Source: Bacteroidales bacterium
Lineage (GTDB): Bacteria > Bacteroidota > Bacteroidia > Bacteroidales > VadinHA17
Reading direction: 5' to 3'
Length of the DNA: 11,495 bases
Assembly: GCA_020353115.1 (NCBI GenBank)
Contig: CP070687.1
Span: 2,845,469-2,856,963 of the forward strand
Shown here: in pieces, positions 1-7,008 of the stretch
Numbering within the stretch: the stretch's first letter is position 1
How the letters are laid out: the number at the start of each line of letters is the position of its first letter
Notes under the pieces: generated by a model
Databases searched by the model: none
Told to the model about the DNA's origin: nothing
What the model saw: only the letters and a program-made list of their open reading frames with translations
Translations under genes and position numbers: made by a program

Positions 1-42
1 ATCTCCACCGATAAAACGATAGTAGTGGAAGCAACCTTTTGA
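1..42 (+). CDS. C-terminal tail of a truncated upstream gene (possible)
   Basis: Frame 1 is open from the left edge to a TGA at 40-42 and encodes ISTDKTIVVEATF. The other two plus frames hit stops within the first 21 bases. The alternating hydrophobic/polar ending resembles a closing beta strand, as at the end of many secreted or outer-membrane proteins, but 13 residues are too few to name a family. The call rests on the open frame and on the orientation, which matches the next gene. It could equally be non-coding sequence open by chance. Confidence 0.3.
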   Translation: MSTDKTIVVEATF

Positions 43-245
43 TATGATTATGAATCTAACTTATATCCGGTTTACATTGGAATAAATGGCACAAAAGACG
101 GTTTCCCCTGTTTGGTACAGGACGGTAAATCCTGTCAGGAAAGAATAGTACCGGCAGGTGCATCCAAACCCGGGAATGATTTGTAGTATGAATTTTGTGT
201 TTATCCGGTGCAAACCTGATGTAAACAAATAAACCTTTCCAAACA
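43..245 (+). other. Leader/intergenic region upstream of the serpin, with alternative hairpins
   Basis: No gene is seen here. CCTGT (107-111) can pair with ACAGG (117-121) across a 5-base loop. Alternatively ACAGGA (117-122) can pair with TCCTGT (130-135) across a 7-base loop, so the two hairpins share an arm and exclude each other. GTTTACAT (70-77) and ATGTAAAC (219-226) are exact reverse complements flanking most of the region, and TATCCGGT occurs twice (64-71 and 202-209). No clear TAnnTTTG -7 box was found and no U-tract follows either hairpin, so a regulatory role is only a possibility. Confidence 0.3.
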
Positions 246-1496
246 ATGAGACGAACGAAAAAGTATACGGTGATAATCACGCTGGTATTGGTGGTATGGT
301 TTATAATACCGGCATGTGAAGAAATTCCCGGCGAACAGGAATCACCGAAAATAGAACTTACCCAGAAATCAAAGATGCTTATCGAAGCAGATAATGCATT
401 CGGGCTTGAACTGTTCCGGGAAATCGTAAAAGACGAAGATGGTCCGTCGAATATTATGGTTTCTCCCTTAAGCGTTTCCCTGGCATTGGCTATGACCTAT
501 AACGGATCAGACGGAACCACGAAAGAAGCCATGGAAGAGACACTCCATCTCCGGGGATTGAGCGTTGAAGAGATAAATTCCTCCTATAAATACCTGATCG
601 AAGCTCTTATAAGTCTGGATCCCAAGGTAAAGCTGGATATTGCCAATTCGATCTGGTACAGGAATGACTTCCCTGTTGAACAGGATTTTCTTGATATTAA
701 CAAGGAATATTTCAGTGCCGAGGTCAATCCGCTGGATTTTACGAATCCGGCCAGTGTGGATATTATCAATGACTGGGTTGCCAACAACACAAACGAAAAG
801 ATCACAAAGATTATAGAATTAATAAATCCGCTCGACATTATGTACCTTATTAATGCCATCTATTTTAAAGGCACCTGGACATATCAGTTTGAGGAGGAAA
901 ATACCACGGAGTTACCTTTTTACCCGCAGGAGGGGGTATCCATAGAAGTACCATTTATGGTTATGGAAGCGGATGTGCTCTTTTTCAGTAATGATATGAT
1001 CGAAGCCATTGAATTAACCTATGGACGGGGAGATTACAGTATGATTATTATACTTCCGCAGAATGAAGAAACAACCTCCGGATTAATTGACCAGTTTTCA
1101 CCCGAGAACCTGGAAACATGGATCAATGGATTCTATCTCCGTGAGGGATTGACCGTTCAACTGCCTAAATTCCGGTTTGAATATGAGAAGACGCTAAATG
1201 AAATTCTGAGTTCTATGGGTATGGCTGTTGCATTTTCTGAGTGGGAAGCTGATTTTTCGAAAATTAATCCGGATGTCCAACTCTATATCTCCTCTGTAAA
1301 ACACAAAACGTATATCGATGTTAATGAAGAAGGAACGGAAGCAGCTGCCGTTACATCAGTTACTGTCGGTGCCACCAGTGTCGGACCTTCGAACATTTTT
1401 TCAGCAAACCGTCCATTCTTTTTCCTGATACGTGAGAGCCAATCGGGTTCGATTATTTTCTCAGGTAAAGTTGGTATTCCTGTAATTGAAAATTAA
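246..1496 (+). CDS. Serpin-family protease inhibitor, predicted lipoprotein
   Basis: A full-length serpin of 416 residues (usual core 350-400). Serpins trap a target protease by presenting a reactive-centre loop as bait and inserting it into a beta sheet after cleavage. Family marks seen: the N-terminal helix region with SNIMVSPLSVSLALAM, the NDWVANNTNEKI segment, LINAIYFKGTW, the hinge EEGTEAAA (361-368), and NRPFFFLI (388-395) after the loop. The hinge with small residues at P12-P10 indicates an inhibitory rather than a storage serpin. P1 lies in Thr377-Ser378-Val379, suggesting an elastase- or subtilisin-like target, but the loop is two residues longer than in antitrypsin, so P1 is uncertain. 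The N-terminus has basic residues, a hydrophobic stretch and a lipobox-like IPAC with Cys24. The acidic residues right after Cys resemble Bacteroidota surface-export signals, so it may be surface exposed (inferred). The ATG follows an A-rich leader with no Shine-Dalgarno sequence. Confidence 0.95.
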   Translation: MRRTKKYTVIITLVLVVWFIIPACEEIPGEQESPKIELTQKSKMLIEADNAFGLELFREIVKDEDGPSNIMVSPLSVSLALAMTYNGSDGTTKEAMEETLHLRGLSVEEINSSYKYLIEALISLDPKVKLDIANSIWYRNDFPVEQDFLDINKEYFSAEVNPLDFTNPASVDIINDWVANNTNEKITKIIELINPLDIMYLINAIYFKGTWTYQFEEENTTELPFYPQEGVSIEVPFMVMEADVLFFSNDMIEAIELTYGRGDYSMIIILPQNEETTSGLIDQFSPENLETWINGFYLREGLTVQLPKFRFEYEKTLNEILSSMGMAVAFSEWEADFSKINPDVQLYISSVKHKTYIDVNEEGTEAAAVTSVTVGATSVGPSNIFSANRPFFFLIRESQSGSIIFSGKVGIPVIEN

Positions 1497-1574
1497 AAAC
1501 CGTCATCTTCTGCCAGGGTAAATGACTAATCCTGTGTGGTTAATACAGATGGAATTTATGAAAAGTCACAACAA

Positions 1575-1706
1575 ATGAAATTTATTGAAAAAAGAGTACC
1601 ATCCAGATATCCGAAGGCCAATCCGGGTATTATCATTATCTTTGTGATCATTGTTCTTCTTTTCATACTTGCCTTGATCAGAGTTGTTGAAGCAGGAGGG
1701 ATCTAG
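1575..1706 (+). CDS. Small single-span membrane protein, 43 residues
   Basis: A short frame from ATG (1575) to TAG (1704-1706) encodes 43 residues. It has a basic N-terminal segment (MKFIEKRVPSRYPKANPG), one strongly hydrophobic stretch at about residues 19-35 (IIIIFVIIVLLFILALI), and a short tail RVVEAGGI. Charge distribution (basic N-terminus, one acidic residue after the span) predicts N-in topology. It lies 78 bases after the serpin stop on the same strand, so it may share its transcript. An ATG at 1558 is in another frame and stops after six codons. The leader is A-rich with no clear Shine-Dalgarno sequence, which fits the rest of the window. No family is recognised. The clean membrane-protein pattern supports a real gene, but a frame this short could be accidental. 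Confidence 0.5.
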   Translation: MKFIEKRVPSRYPKANPGIIIIFVIIVLLFILALIRVVEAGGI

Positions 1707-1848
1707 TGAGGGAACCATCGTAGAAAAAATCAGCCATCTACTCACCGGTCGATTTGAGTAGGTCACATGATATGTGATATGCTGCTGACCAGCAGAAAGG
1801 AGGTTGTTGTTTTACGGGATGGCAGGCCGGTTTTTTGGTTAACATCAA
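1707..1848. other. Convergent intergenic region with two short inverted repeats
   Basis: This lies between convergent genes. It contains TCACAT-GAT-ATGTGA (1763-1777), a perfect 6-3-6 inverted repeat, and closely after it CTGCT-GACC-AGCAG (1782-1795), a 5-bp stem with a 4-base loop. Neither is followed directly by a T-run. A short T-run at about 1830-1835 follows GC-rich sequence but with no good stem. The repeats may form transcript 3' ends or a protein-binding site; neither is established. Confidence 0.3.
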
Positions 1849-2961
1849 TTATTCCTGTGCAAGGGGAGTCAGGAAGCGGATGAATTTCTCATGTGGTACG
1901 GAGACGCAGATCCTGGCATATTTCGCCGCCTTTTCCTTCTGTGTACGTGTAAAAAAAGCCAGAGATACGCTTCCGATACGGTTCCGTAAAAGCTCCTCTT
2001 CGGATTTATTTATAATCGCAAAAATACCCCTGGGTTCAGTATCCTTGTAAAACTCTTCTGCCAGGAGCCCCCGGCTTTTCATAAATTCTATATTCTTCCT
2101 TATGTCAGTTGTTGTTCTCTCTTTGAATTCACGAACTGCATTTTTACCTTCTTCTGATGTTAATAATTGGTATACAATATTTTGTGCAGCCGCATTCACC
2201 CCGTTGCAAACATAAAGAATCCGTAACCGGATCTCTTCGTTAAACTCATTATTCACCGAATGAATGAAACCAAGGCGTTGTCCGCTCAGTCCCACCGATT
2301 TACTGAAGCTCTCAACAATAATAACATCCTGGAGTTGCATCAGGTGCTGGTACATCCGGTCCGAATTATCGCAGAATACTCTCCTGTAAGGGCTGTCGAA
2401 TATAACAACCGTCCCGTTATCATTAAGCACTTTCATCAGGTTAAGTAATGCCTCATCATTGTATTTATTCCCAAGTGGATTATTCGGATCACAAATAACA
2501 ACAGCGGATTTATGAAGAGAGGAAAGATTCTTTTTAAGTTCGTCAAAGCAATCGTATGTTCTGTTCTCCTTTTTTCTGATGGTTGAGATATGTCCGTAGG
2601 GTCCCCAAAAATATGAGGGCAGGTAAATGTTTATGACGTCCAGGGTCTGGAAAATAAGATCCAGACCTCCCATACTTCCGGCAGTTATGGTAATATTTTC
2701 ATTCTGAGTCCTGTTGCCGAAAAATTCCTTGTTTATGGCTTCTTTCAGAGCAGGCATTCCCGAATTGGGAGGATAAAACTGAATGGACGGGGAATTGAAA
2801 TCAATCCTTTTTATAACGGGTTCAAGATTGATTTGGCAGACATCGTTTACTCCCCGGTTCAGGTAGAGATACTCCTGATTGTTTTCTTCACTGAGTTTTT
2901 TAATTTTTTCTCCAATACTTACGATGGCAGAAAAACGGGCTCCACAGTTGTTGATTTTCAT
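1849..2961 (-). CDS. PLP-dependent aminotransferase, class I/II (fold type I)
   Basis: A 370-residue cytoplasmic enzyme of the aspartate/histidinol-phosphate aminotransferase superfamily, which moves an amino group between an amino acid and a 2-oxo acid using pyridoxal phosphate. Seen in order: a substrate-entry segment YPPNSGMPALKEAI (63-76), a glycine-rich cofactor-phosphate region TAGSMGGLD (93-101), the cofactor-contact DPNNPLG (158-164) with its conserved Asn, DSPY (189-192) matching the D-x-x-Y that holds the pyridine nitrogen and ring oxygen, the Schiff-base lysine Lys221 in ESFSKS, the phosphate-binding Arg229 in GQRLGF, and a C-terminal ARICVS with Arg350 as the likely substrate-carboxylate Arg. 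It is slightly shorter than typical members (about 390-400). Substrate cannot be told from sequence. It lies 87 bases downstream of the lipoyl dehydrogenase gene on the same strand and could be co-transcribed; no metabolic link is evident. Confidence 0.9.
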   Translation of the reverse strand: MKINNCGARFSAIVSIGEKIKKLSEENNQEYLYLNRGVNDVCQINLEPVIKRIDFNSPSIQFYPPNSGMPALKEAINKEFFGNRTQNENITITAGSMGGLDLIFQTLDVINIYLPSYFWGPYGHISTIRKKENRTYDCFDELKKNLSSLHKSAVVICDPNNPLGNKYNDEALLNLMKVLNDNGTVVIFDSPYRRVFCDNSDRMYQHLMQLQDVIIVESFSKSVGLSGQRLGFIHSVNNEFNEEIRLRILYVCNGVNAAAQNIVYQLLTSEEGKNAVREFKERTTTDIRKNIEFMKSRGLLAEEFYKDTEPRGIFAIINKSEEELLRNRIGSVSLAFFTRTQKEKAAKYARICVSVPHEKFIRFLTPLAQE

Positions 2962-3048
2962 GTAAAAGTTCTTAAAAAAAAATTCATCAGTTGATTATTC
3001 CTTAATTTAACGGTACAGGGTGATTGTATTTCCGGTTCGCGATTTTCA

Positions 3049-4440
3049 TTATAAATGAATTACTTCATCAACAGCTGCAGCTGCTGCTTCCATGATTGCT
3101 TCCGACATGGTGGGATGCGGATGTACCGATTTGATCATTTCCTGACCGGTTGTTTCCAGTTTTCTGGCCACAACGATTTCAGAGATCATTTCGGTAACAT
3201 GATCCCCGATCATATGGGCTCCAAGCAATTCACCATATTTTGCATCGAAGATCAGTTTTACGAAACCATCCCGATGACCTGCAGCATTTGCTTTCCCTGA
3301 AGCGGTAAATGGGAATTTCCCCACTTTGATTTCATAGCCTGCCTTCCTTGCCGCTTCTTCGCCGAAACCGACGGATGCAACTTCAGGTGTTGTATAGGTG
3401 CAGGCGGGTATGTTTCCATAATCCAACGGTTGTGGAAGTTTTCCGGCAATCTTCTCGGCACATAAAATTCCTTCCGCTGAAGCAACATGGGCCAATGCCG
3501 GTCCGTGTACGATATCTCCGATAGCATAAACTCCCTTGATATTCGTATTGTAAAACTCATCCACTTTGATCTTACCCTCCTCAAGTTCAATTCCGAGCTC
3601 TTCAATTCCGATATTTTCCAGATTGGGTGTAATGCCCACGGCCGAAAGTACAATTTCTGCTTCCCGTTCCTCCATACCCTTACCGGTTTTGATTTTAACC
3701 TTGCACACATCACCTTCAACGGAGACCGATTCTACTGTGGCATTCGTCATTACCTTCATTCCGGATTTTTTAAATGCCCGTCCAAGCGTTTTGGACACCT
3801 CGGGATCTTCCAGGGGAACGACATCCGGCAAAAACTCAACCAGGGTTACCCGGCAACCCAGTGCCTGATAGAAATACGCGAACTCGCTTCCGATAGCTCC
3901 TGAGCCTACAACGATCATGGATTCAGGCAATTTTGTCATGGTAAGCGCTTCACGGTAACCGATAATTCTTTTCCCATCCTGTTTTATCTCCGGCAGTTCT
4001 TTGGAACGTGCACCGGTAGCAAGGATTATATGATCTGCCGTAAAATTTTCTTTCTTCCCTTCCTCGTTTTCCACTTCGACCTGCTGCACGCCCGTCAGCT
4101 TTCCCCTGCCTTTTATATGGTCGATCTTGTTCTTTTTAAACAGGAACTGAACCCCTTTGCTCATGGCATTTGCTACGTCACGGCTACGGGAAACCATTTT
4201 TCCCAAATCCGGAACCGGACTACCCTTAATACCGATACCATATTCCTCCGCACGAAGAATTTCCCGATATACCGAAGCGCCTTTCAGTAAAGATTTGGTC
4301 GGTATACATCCCCAGTTAAGGCATACACCTCCCAATTCCGCTTTTTCAACAACTCCCACCTTCATCCCCAGTTGCGAAGCACGAATGGCAGCAACGTATC
4401 CCCCCGGACCGCTACCAATGACAAGTACATCATATTTCAT
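3049..4440 (-). CDS. lpdA: Dihydrolipoyl dehydrogenase (E3 of 2-oxoacid dehydrogenase / glycine cleavage complexes)
   Basis: This enzyme reoxidises dihydrolipoyl groups on the E2 or H-protein partner and passes electrons through FAD to NAD+. The 463-residue length is typical. Seen: an N-terminal FAD-binding GSGPGG (9-14), the redox disulfide Cys40/Cys45 in GGVCLNWGCIPTKS, a second Rossmann motif for NAD near VVGSGAIGSEFA, the FAD-contact AIGDIVHGP segment, and the C-terminal dimer-interface HPHPTMSE with the catalytic His442/Glu447 pair. All key residues are present. The CNWGCIPT disulfide motif and HPHPT ending separate it from glutathione and mercuric reductases. No E1 or E2 gene is adjacent, so it probably serves complexes encoded elsewhere. 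It begins 67 bases after the permease gene of the metal-uptake operon on the same strand, so read-through from that operon is possible. Confidence 0.96.
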   Translation of the reverse strand: MKYDVLVIGSGPGGYVAAIRASQLGMKVGVVEKAELGGVCLNWGCIPTKSLLKGASVYREILRAEEYGIGIKGSPVPDLGKMVSRSRDVANAMSKGVQFLFKKNKIDHIKGRGKLTGVQQVEVENEEGKKENFTADHIILATGARSKELPEIKQDGKRIIGYREALTMTKLPESMIVVGSGAIGSEFAYFYQALGCRVTLVEFLPDVVPLEDPEVSKTLGRAFKKSGMKVMTNATVESVSVEGDVCKVKIKTGKGMEEREAEIVLSAVGITPNLENIGIEELGIELEEGKIKVDEFYNTNIKGVYAIGDIVHGPALAHVASAEGILCAEKIAGKLPQPLDYGNIPACTYTTPEVASVGFGEEAARKAGYEIKVGKFPFTASGKANAAGHRDGFVKLIFDAKYGELLGAHMIGDHVTEMISEIVVARKLETTGQEMIKSVHPHPTMSEAIMEAAAAAVDEVIHL

Positions 4441-4507
4441 CTCTTATGGTTTTTAGTTCTGAAATCGACCTGAAGTTAGTCTGAATTTCAACAATCTGAA
4501 AAATTTA

Positions 4508-5347
4508 TTATGATAATTTCCTTATCGTGATTCTCTGGGCCAGCCTTTTATATACCCGTGCAAAAAGGAAAAGGATAACCAGGATAAATATAATTGATGC
4601 TCCGGAAGGTATATCAAACCGATATGAGACAAATAATCCTGCAATACATCCCGTCAGAGCCAAAACCACGGAAACGTAGATAATATTCCTGAAGCTTTTT
4701 GTAAAAAGGTTGGCAATTGTCTGTGGAATGGTTAAGAGGGAAATAATCAGGATTATTCCCATTACCCTTATGTTTATTACAATGGTTAATGCAACCAGAC
4801 TTATAAGCAGGTAATTAATTAACTGAACCGGAGCCCTGTATGTGCTGGCATACTCGGCATCAAATGAAATAAAGAGTATAATCTTAAACAGCAGGGAAAA
4901 GAACAGTATAAGGACTACGTTCAGTCCAATCATCATATATATGTCAACATCCGTTATGGTAAGGATACTCCCGAAAAGATAACTGAGGAGGTTGGGAGCA
5001 TATCCCGGGGTGATAAAAATGAAAATAATACCCAATGCCATACCGAATGACCACCAGATCCCTATAACCGAGTCTTCACGGATATCGGCTTTTTTTGAGA
5101 TGAATTCAATACCCAGAGCAGATAAAACGGCAAATACGGCTGCGCCCAGAATAGGATTTATTCCAAGGAAATAACCAATTCCGATTCCTCCAAATGATGC
5201 ATGAGTTATTCCACCGCTCAGGAAAACAATACGCTTTGAAACAATATATGTCCCCACTATACCGCAGGAAATACTTGTCAGCAAGGCAGCCAGGAGGGCT
5301 TTCAGAAAGAACTGGTACCGGAATATTTCTATCAGGGAATCATTCAT
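4508..5347 (-). CDS. znuB: Zinc/manganese ABC transporter permease (ZnuB/TroC family)
   Basis: Membrane channel of a metal-ion ABC importer of the ABC-3 family. The 279 residues contain about eight hydrophobic spans, in keeping with the family. Family marks include the early SGGITHASFGGIGIGYFLG segment (about 44-62) after the first span, an acidic/basic cytoplasmic stretch KKADIREDSVIG that probably meets the ATPase, and the late DIPSGAS segment before the final span. Its start overlaps the end of the ATPase gene by 8 bases (5340-5347), a sign of translational coupling. It is the last gene of the three-gene operon. Zinc versus manganese cannot be decided from the permease; the neighbours lean toward zinc. 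Confidence 0.93.
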   Translation of the reverse strand: MNDSLIEIFRYQFFLKALLAALLTSISCGIVGTYIVSKRIVFLSGGITHASFGGIGIGYFLGINPILGAAVFAVLSALGIEFISKKADIREDSVIGIWWSFGMALGIIFIFITPGYAPNLLSYLFGSILTITDVDIYMMIGLNVVLILFFSLLFKIILFISFDAEYASTYRAPVQLINYLLISLVALTIVINIRVMGIILIISLLTIPQTIANLFTKSFRNIIYVSVVLALTGCIAGLFVSYRFDIPSGASIIFILVILFLFARVYKRLAQRITIRKLS

Positions 5348-6101
5348 TCTTCTGTTGGTGTTTTCTTAATACCGTATGTGGAACATCTCCATGAGTTATC
5401 ATCTGGATCGGACAGTCATAAGCGGCAAGTTGTTTTTCCGTAATAATATTCGACGTGTGATAATGAAAATTCCTGTTAACACAGGCGATGGTCTTTATAT
5501 AACATGAAATCATTCCTATATCGTGTGATACAACAATTATCGCCATTCTTTCATTCAGGTATTTCAGCTTTTCAAACAGTTCTCCTTCAAACTTGTTATC
5601 TACATAGGTACTCGGTTCATCCAGGATCAGCAGGCTTGGAGATGATATGATCGCCCTGCAAAGCAATGTTCGCTGGAGCTGACCGCCCGAGAGTTCACCA
5701 AGTGGCTTCTTCCAAATGTTCCGGATACCCATTTCATCGAGAAGAGAATATGCCAGTTCCTTTTCCTTCCTGGTATATCGTTGGTATAACTTCTTCTGGT
5801 TCATCAGGCCGGAAAGCACTACCTCCTGAACTGAAATCGGGAATTTACGGTCCAATTCAAATGACTGGGGCAGGTAACCGATGGTACTCATCTTATCCAC
5901 TCCGACTTCAAAATACCGTGTTTCCCCTTTCACCGGTTTCAGCAATCCGAGAATAATTTTAAGCAGTGTTGTTTTTCCTCCCCCGTTCGGTCCTATGATA
6001 CCGATGAAATCCCGTTCTTCAACCGACAGGTTTACATTCCGGAGGACAATATCTTCATCATATCCTGCGGAAACTTCTTTGAGTTCAAGTAATTTTTTCA
6101 C
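5340..6101 (-). CDS. znuC: Zinc/manganese ABC transporter ATP-binding protein (ZnuC/TroB family)
   Basis: ATPase that powers metal import through the adjacent permease. The 253 residues hold a complete nucleotide-binding domain: Walker A GPNGGGKTT (37-45, with the GGGK form usual in metal-ion importers), Q-loop Gln79 in GYLPQS, signature LSGGQ (137-141), Walker B LLILDEP with Asp161/Glu162, and the switch His193 in VVSHD. A C-terminal tail of about 50 residues is rich in Cys and His (Cys208, His213, His215, Cys230, His237, His242, His248). This tail pattern is common in the ZnuC-like group and might bind metal (inferred). The gene starts 3 bases after the binding-protein stop and overlaps the permease start by 8 bases, so the three are tightly coupled. 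Confidence 0.95.
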   Translation of the reverse strand: MKKLLELKEVSAGYDEDIVLRNVNLSVEERDFIGIIGPNGGGKTTLLKIILGLLKPVKGETRYFEVGVDKMSTIGYLPQSFELDRKFPISVQEVVLSGLMNQKKLYQRYTRKEKELAYSLLDEMGIRNIWKKPLGELSGGQLQRTLLCRAIISSPSLLILDEPSTYVDNKFEGELFEKLKYLNERMAIIVVSHDIGMISCYIKTIACVNRNFHYHTSNIITEKQLAAYDCPIQMITHGDVPHTVLRKHQQKNE

Positions 6102-6104
6102 CTC

Positions 6105-6995
6105 TTAATCAATTTTGTCTGTTTTCTCTTCAAAAACGCGAACCAGGGAATCGATAATCTTTATAATGGATATTTCCCAATCCTCCTCCAGGGGATTAAT
6201 CCTGACGACCCTCCCTCCGAGTTCATCTGCTATTGCCCTGGCATTATCCATATCGAATTGTTCCTGGACAAGCACAGCTCTTATGTTTTCTGCCTCACCC
6301 CGGTCAATCAGATCTTTCAAATGACCCGGTGACGGCTCTTTTCCTTCCCATTCAATCGCAAACTGATGCAAGTTATAATCTCTTGCAATATAAGACAACG
6401 ACGGATGGAAAATCAGGAACGAATACCCACTATATGGTTCCAGTCTCCGTTTCAACTTCCCGTCCAGTTCATCAACTTCCCGGATAAACTCCCTGTAGTT
6501 ATCATAAAAAAATCCATTTCTGTCTTTATCTAATTGAGCCAAAGCTTTGTAAGCATTGCCGGCAATAATTTTAACCTCTTTAGGGGATAACCAGATATGC
6601 GGATCCGTTCCATGTTCATGGTCAAGATCACCATAAACCGTATCACCTGTTGTTATCAATTCAACGCCATGGGAGAGATCGAATACCGGCATGCGGGGAT
6701 TAACCGACTGTATCCGTGCCATCCATGATTTTTCAAACCCTATATGACCGATCCGGAAGTATGCCGAGGCTTCCGTCAGACTATTCAGCTGCCGTGGCAG
6801 CGGTTCATATGTTGCCGGACTGGCACCCGGGGGAACCATAACCTTCACTTCGAATATATCCCCGGAAATCCGTTCAACAAAATATTTCTGTGGTACTATA
6901 CTTACGAAAATAATATTACGCTTTTTGTCATTTTCATTCGCATTACAACCGACTACACAAAGAGCAATACATAGATAAAAAATGGATTTGCGCAT
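6105..6995 (-). CDS. znuA: Zinc/manganese ABC transporter substrate-binding lipoprotein (ZnuA/TroA family)
   Basis: Metal-capturing protein of the importer, 296 residues, with a lipoprotein signal ending in VVGC (Cys17), so probably tethered to a membrane in the periplasm. Family marks: VPPGASPATYEPLPRQL (54-70), HGTDPHIWLSP with His133 as a metal ligand, FHPSLSYIARDY with His197 as a ligand, then VQEQFD and a C-terminal INPLEEDW. The first classical ligand, the His of the SPH-x-Y motif, is Ala61 here, while a His appears at 84 in RIGHIGFE and may replace it. The late Asp ligand of TroA aligns with about Asn267. The usual His-rich loop is reduced to DHEHGTDPH (125-133). First gene of the operon, three bases before the ATPase gene. 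Zinc is favoured over manganese by the His ligand at 197 rather than Glu, but this is not proof. Confidence 0.92.
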   Translation of the reverse strand: MRKSIFYLCIALCVVGCNANENDKKRNIIFVSIVPQKYFVERISGDIFEVKVMVPPGASPATYEPLPRQLNSLTEASAYFRIGHIGFEKSWMARIQSVNPRMPVFDLSHGVELITTGDTVYGDLDHEHGTDPHIWLSPKEVKIIAGNAYKALAQLDKDRNGFFYDNYREFIREVDELDGKLKRRLEPYSGYSFLIFHPSLSYIARDYNLHQFAIEWEGKEPSPGHLKDLIDRGEAENIRAVLVQEQFDMDNARAIADELGGRVVRINPLEEDWEISIIKIIDSLVRVFEEKTDKID

Positions 6996-7008
6996 TTCTA
7001 ATTTAGAA
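6996..7008. repeat. Perfect 6-1-6 inverted repeat abutting the znuA start: candidate operator
   Basis: TTCTAA-T-TTAGAA ends one base from the znuA start codon (6995). A short palindrome with a single central base just downstream of a promoter box is the layout of many metal-responsive repressor sites (Fur/Zur/DtxR types). The sequence does not match a known Zur or Fur consensus, and the area is A/T-rich, so chance is possible. Confidence 0.35.

Noticed and set aside
1820..1840. Intrinsic terminator at the T-run following the small membrane protein
   Set aside because: The six Ts follow GC-rich sequence, but only a 3-bp stem can be drawn, too weak to call.
3055..4456. Several long open frames on the opposite strand and in another frame across the lipoyl dehydrogenase gene
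   Set aside because: They lie wholly or almost wholly on the conserved enzyme gene, lack family motifs, and their composition (rich in Pro, Ser, Arg, Cys) is typical of shadow frames.
4508..6995. Manganese (MntABC/PsaA-type) rather than zinc transporter
   Set aside because: Not excluded, but the third ligand is His197 and not the Glu seen in PsaA/MntC, there is a small His-containing loop, and the ATPase tail is of the ZnuC-like kind, so zinc is the better guess.
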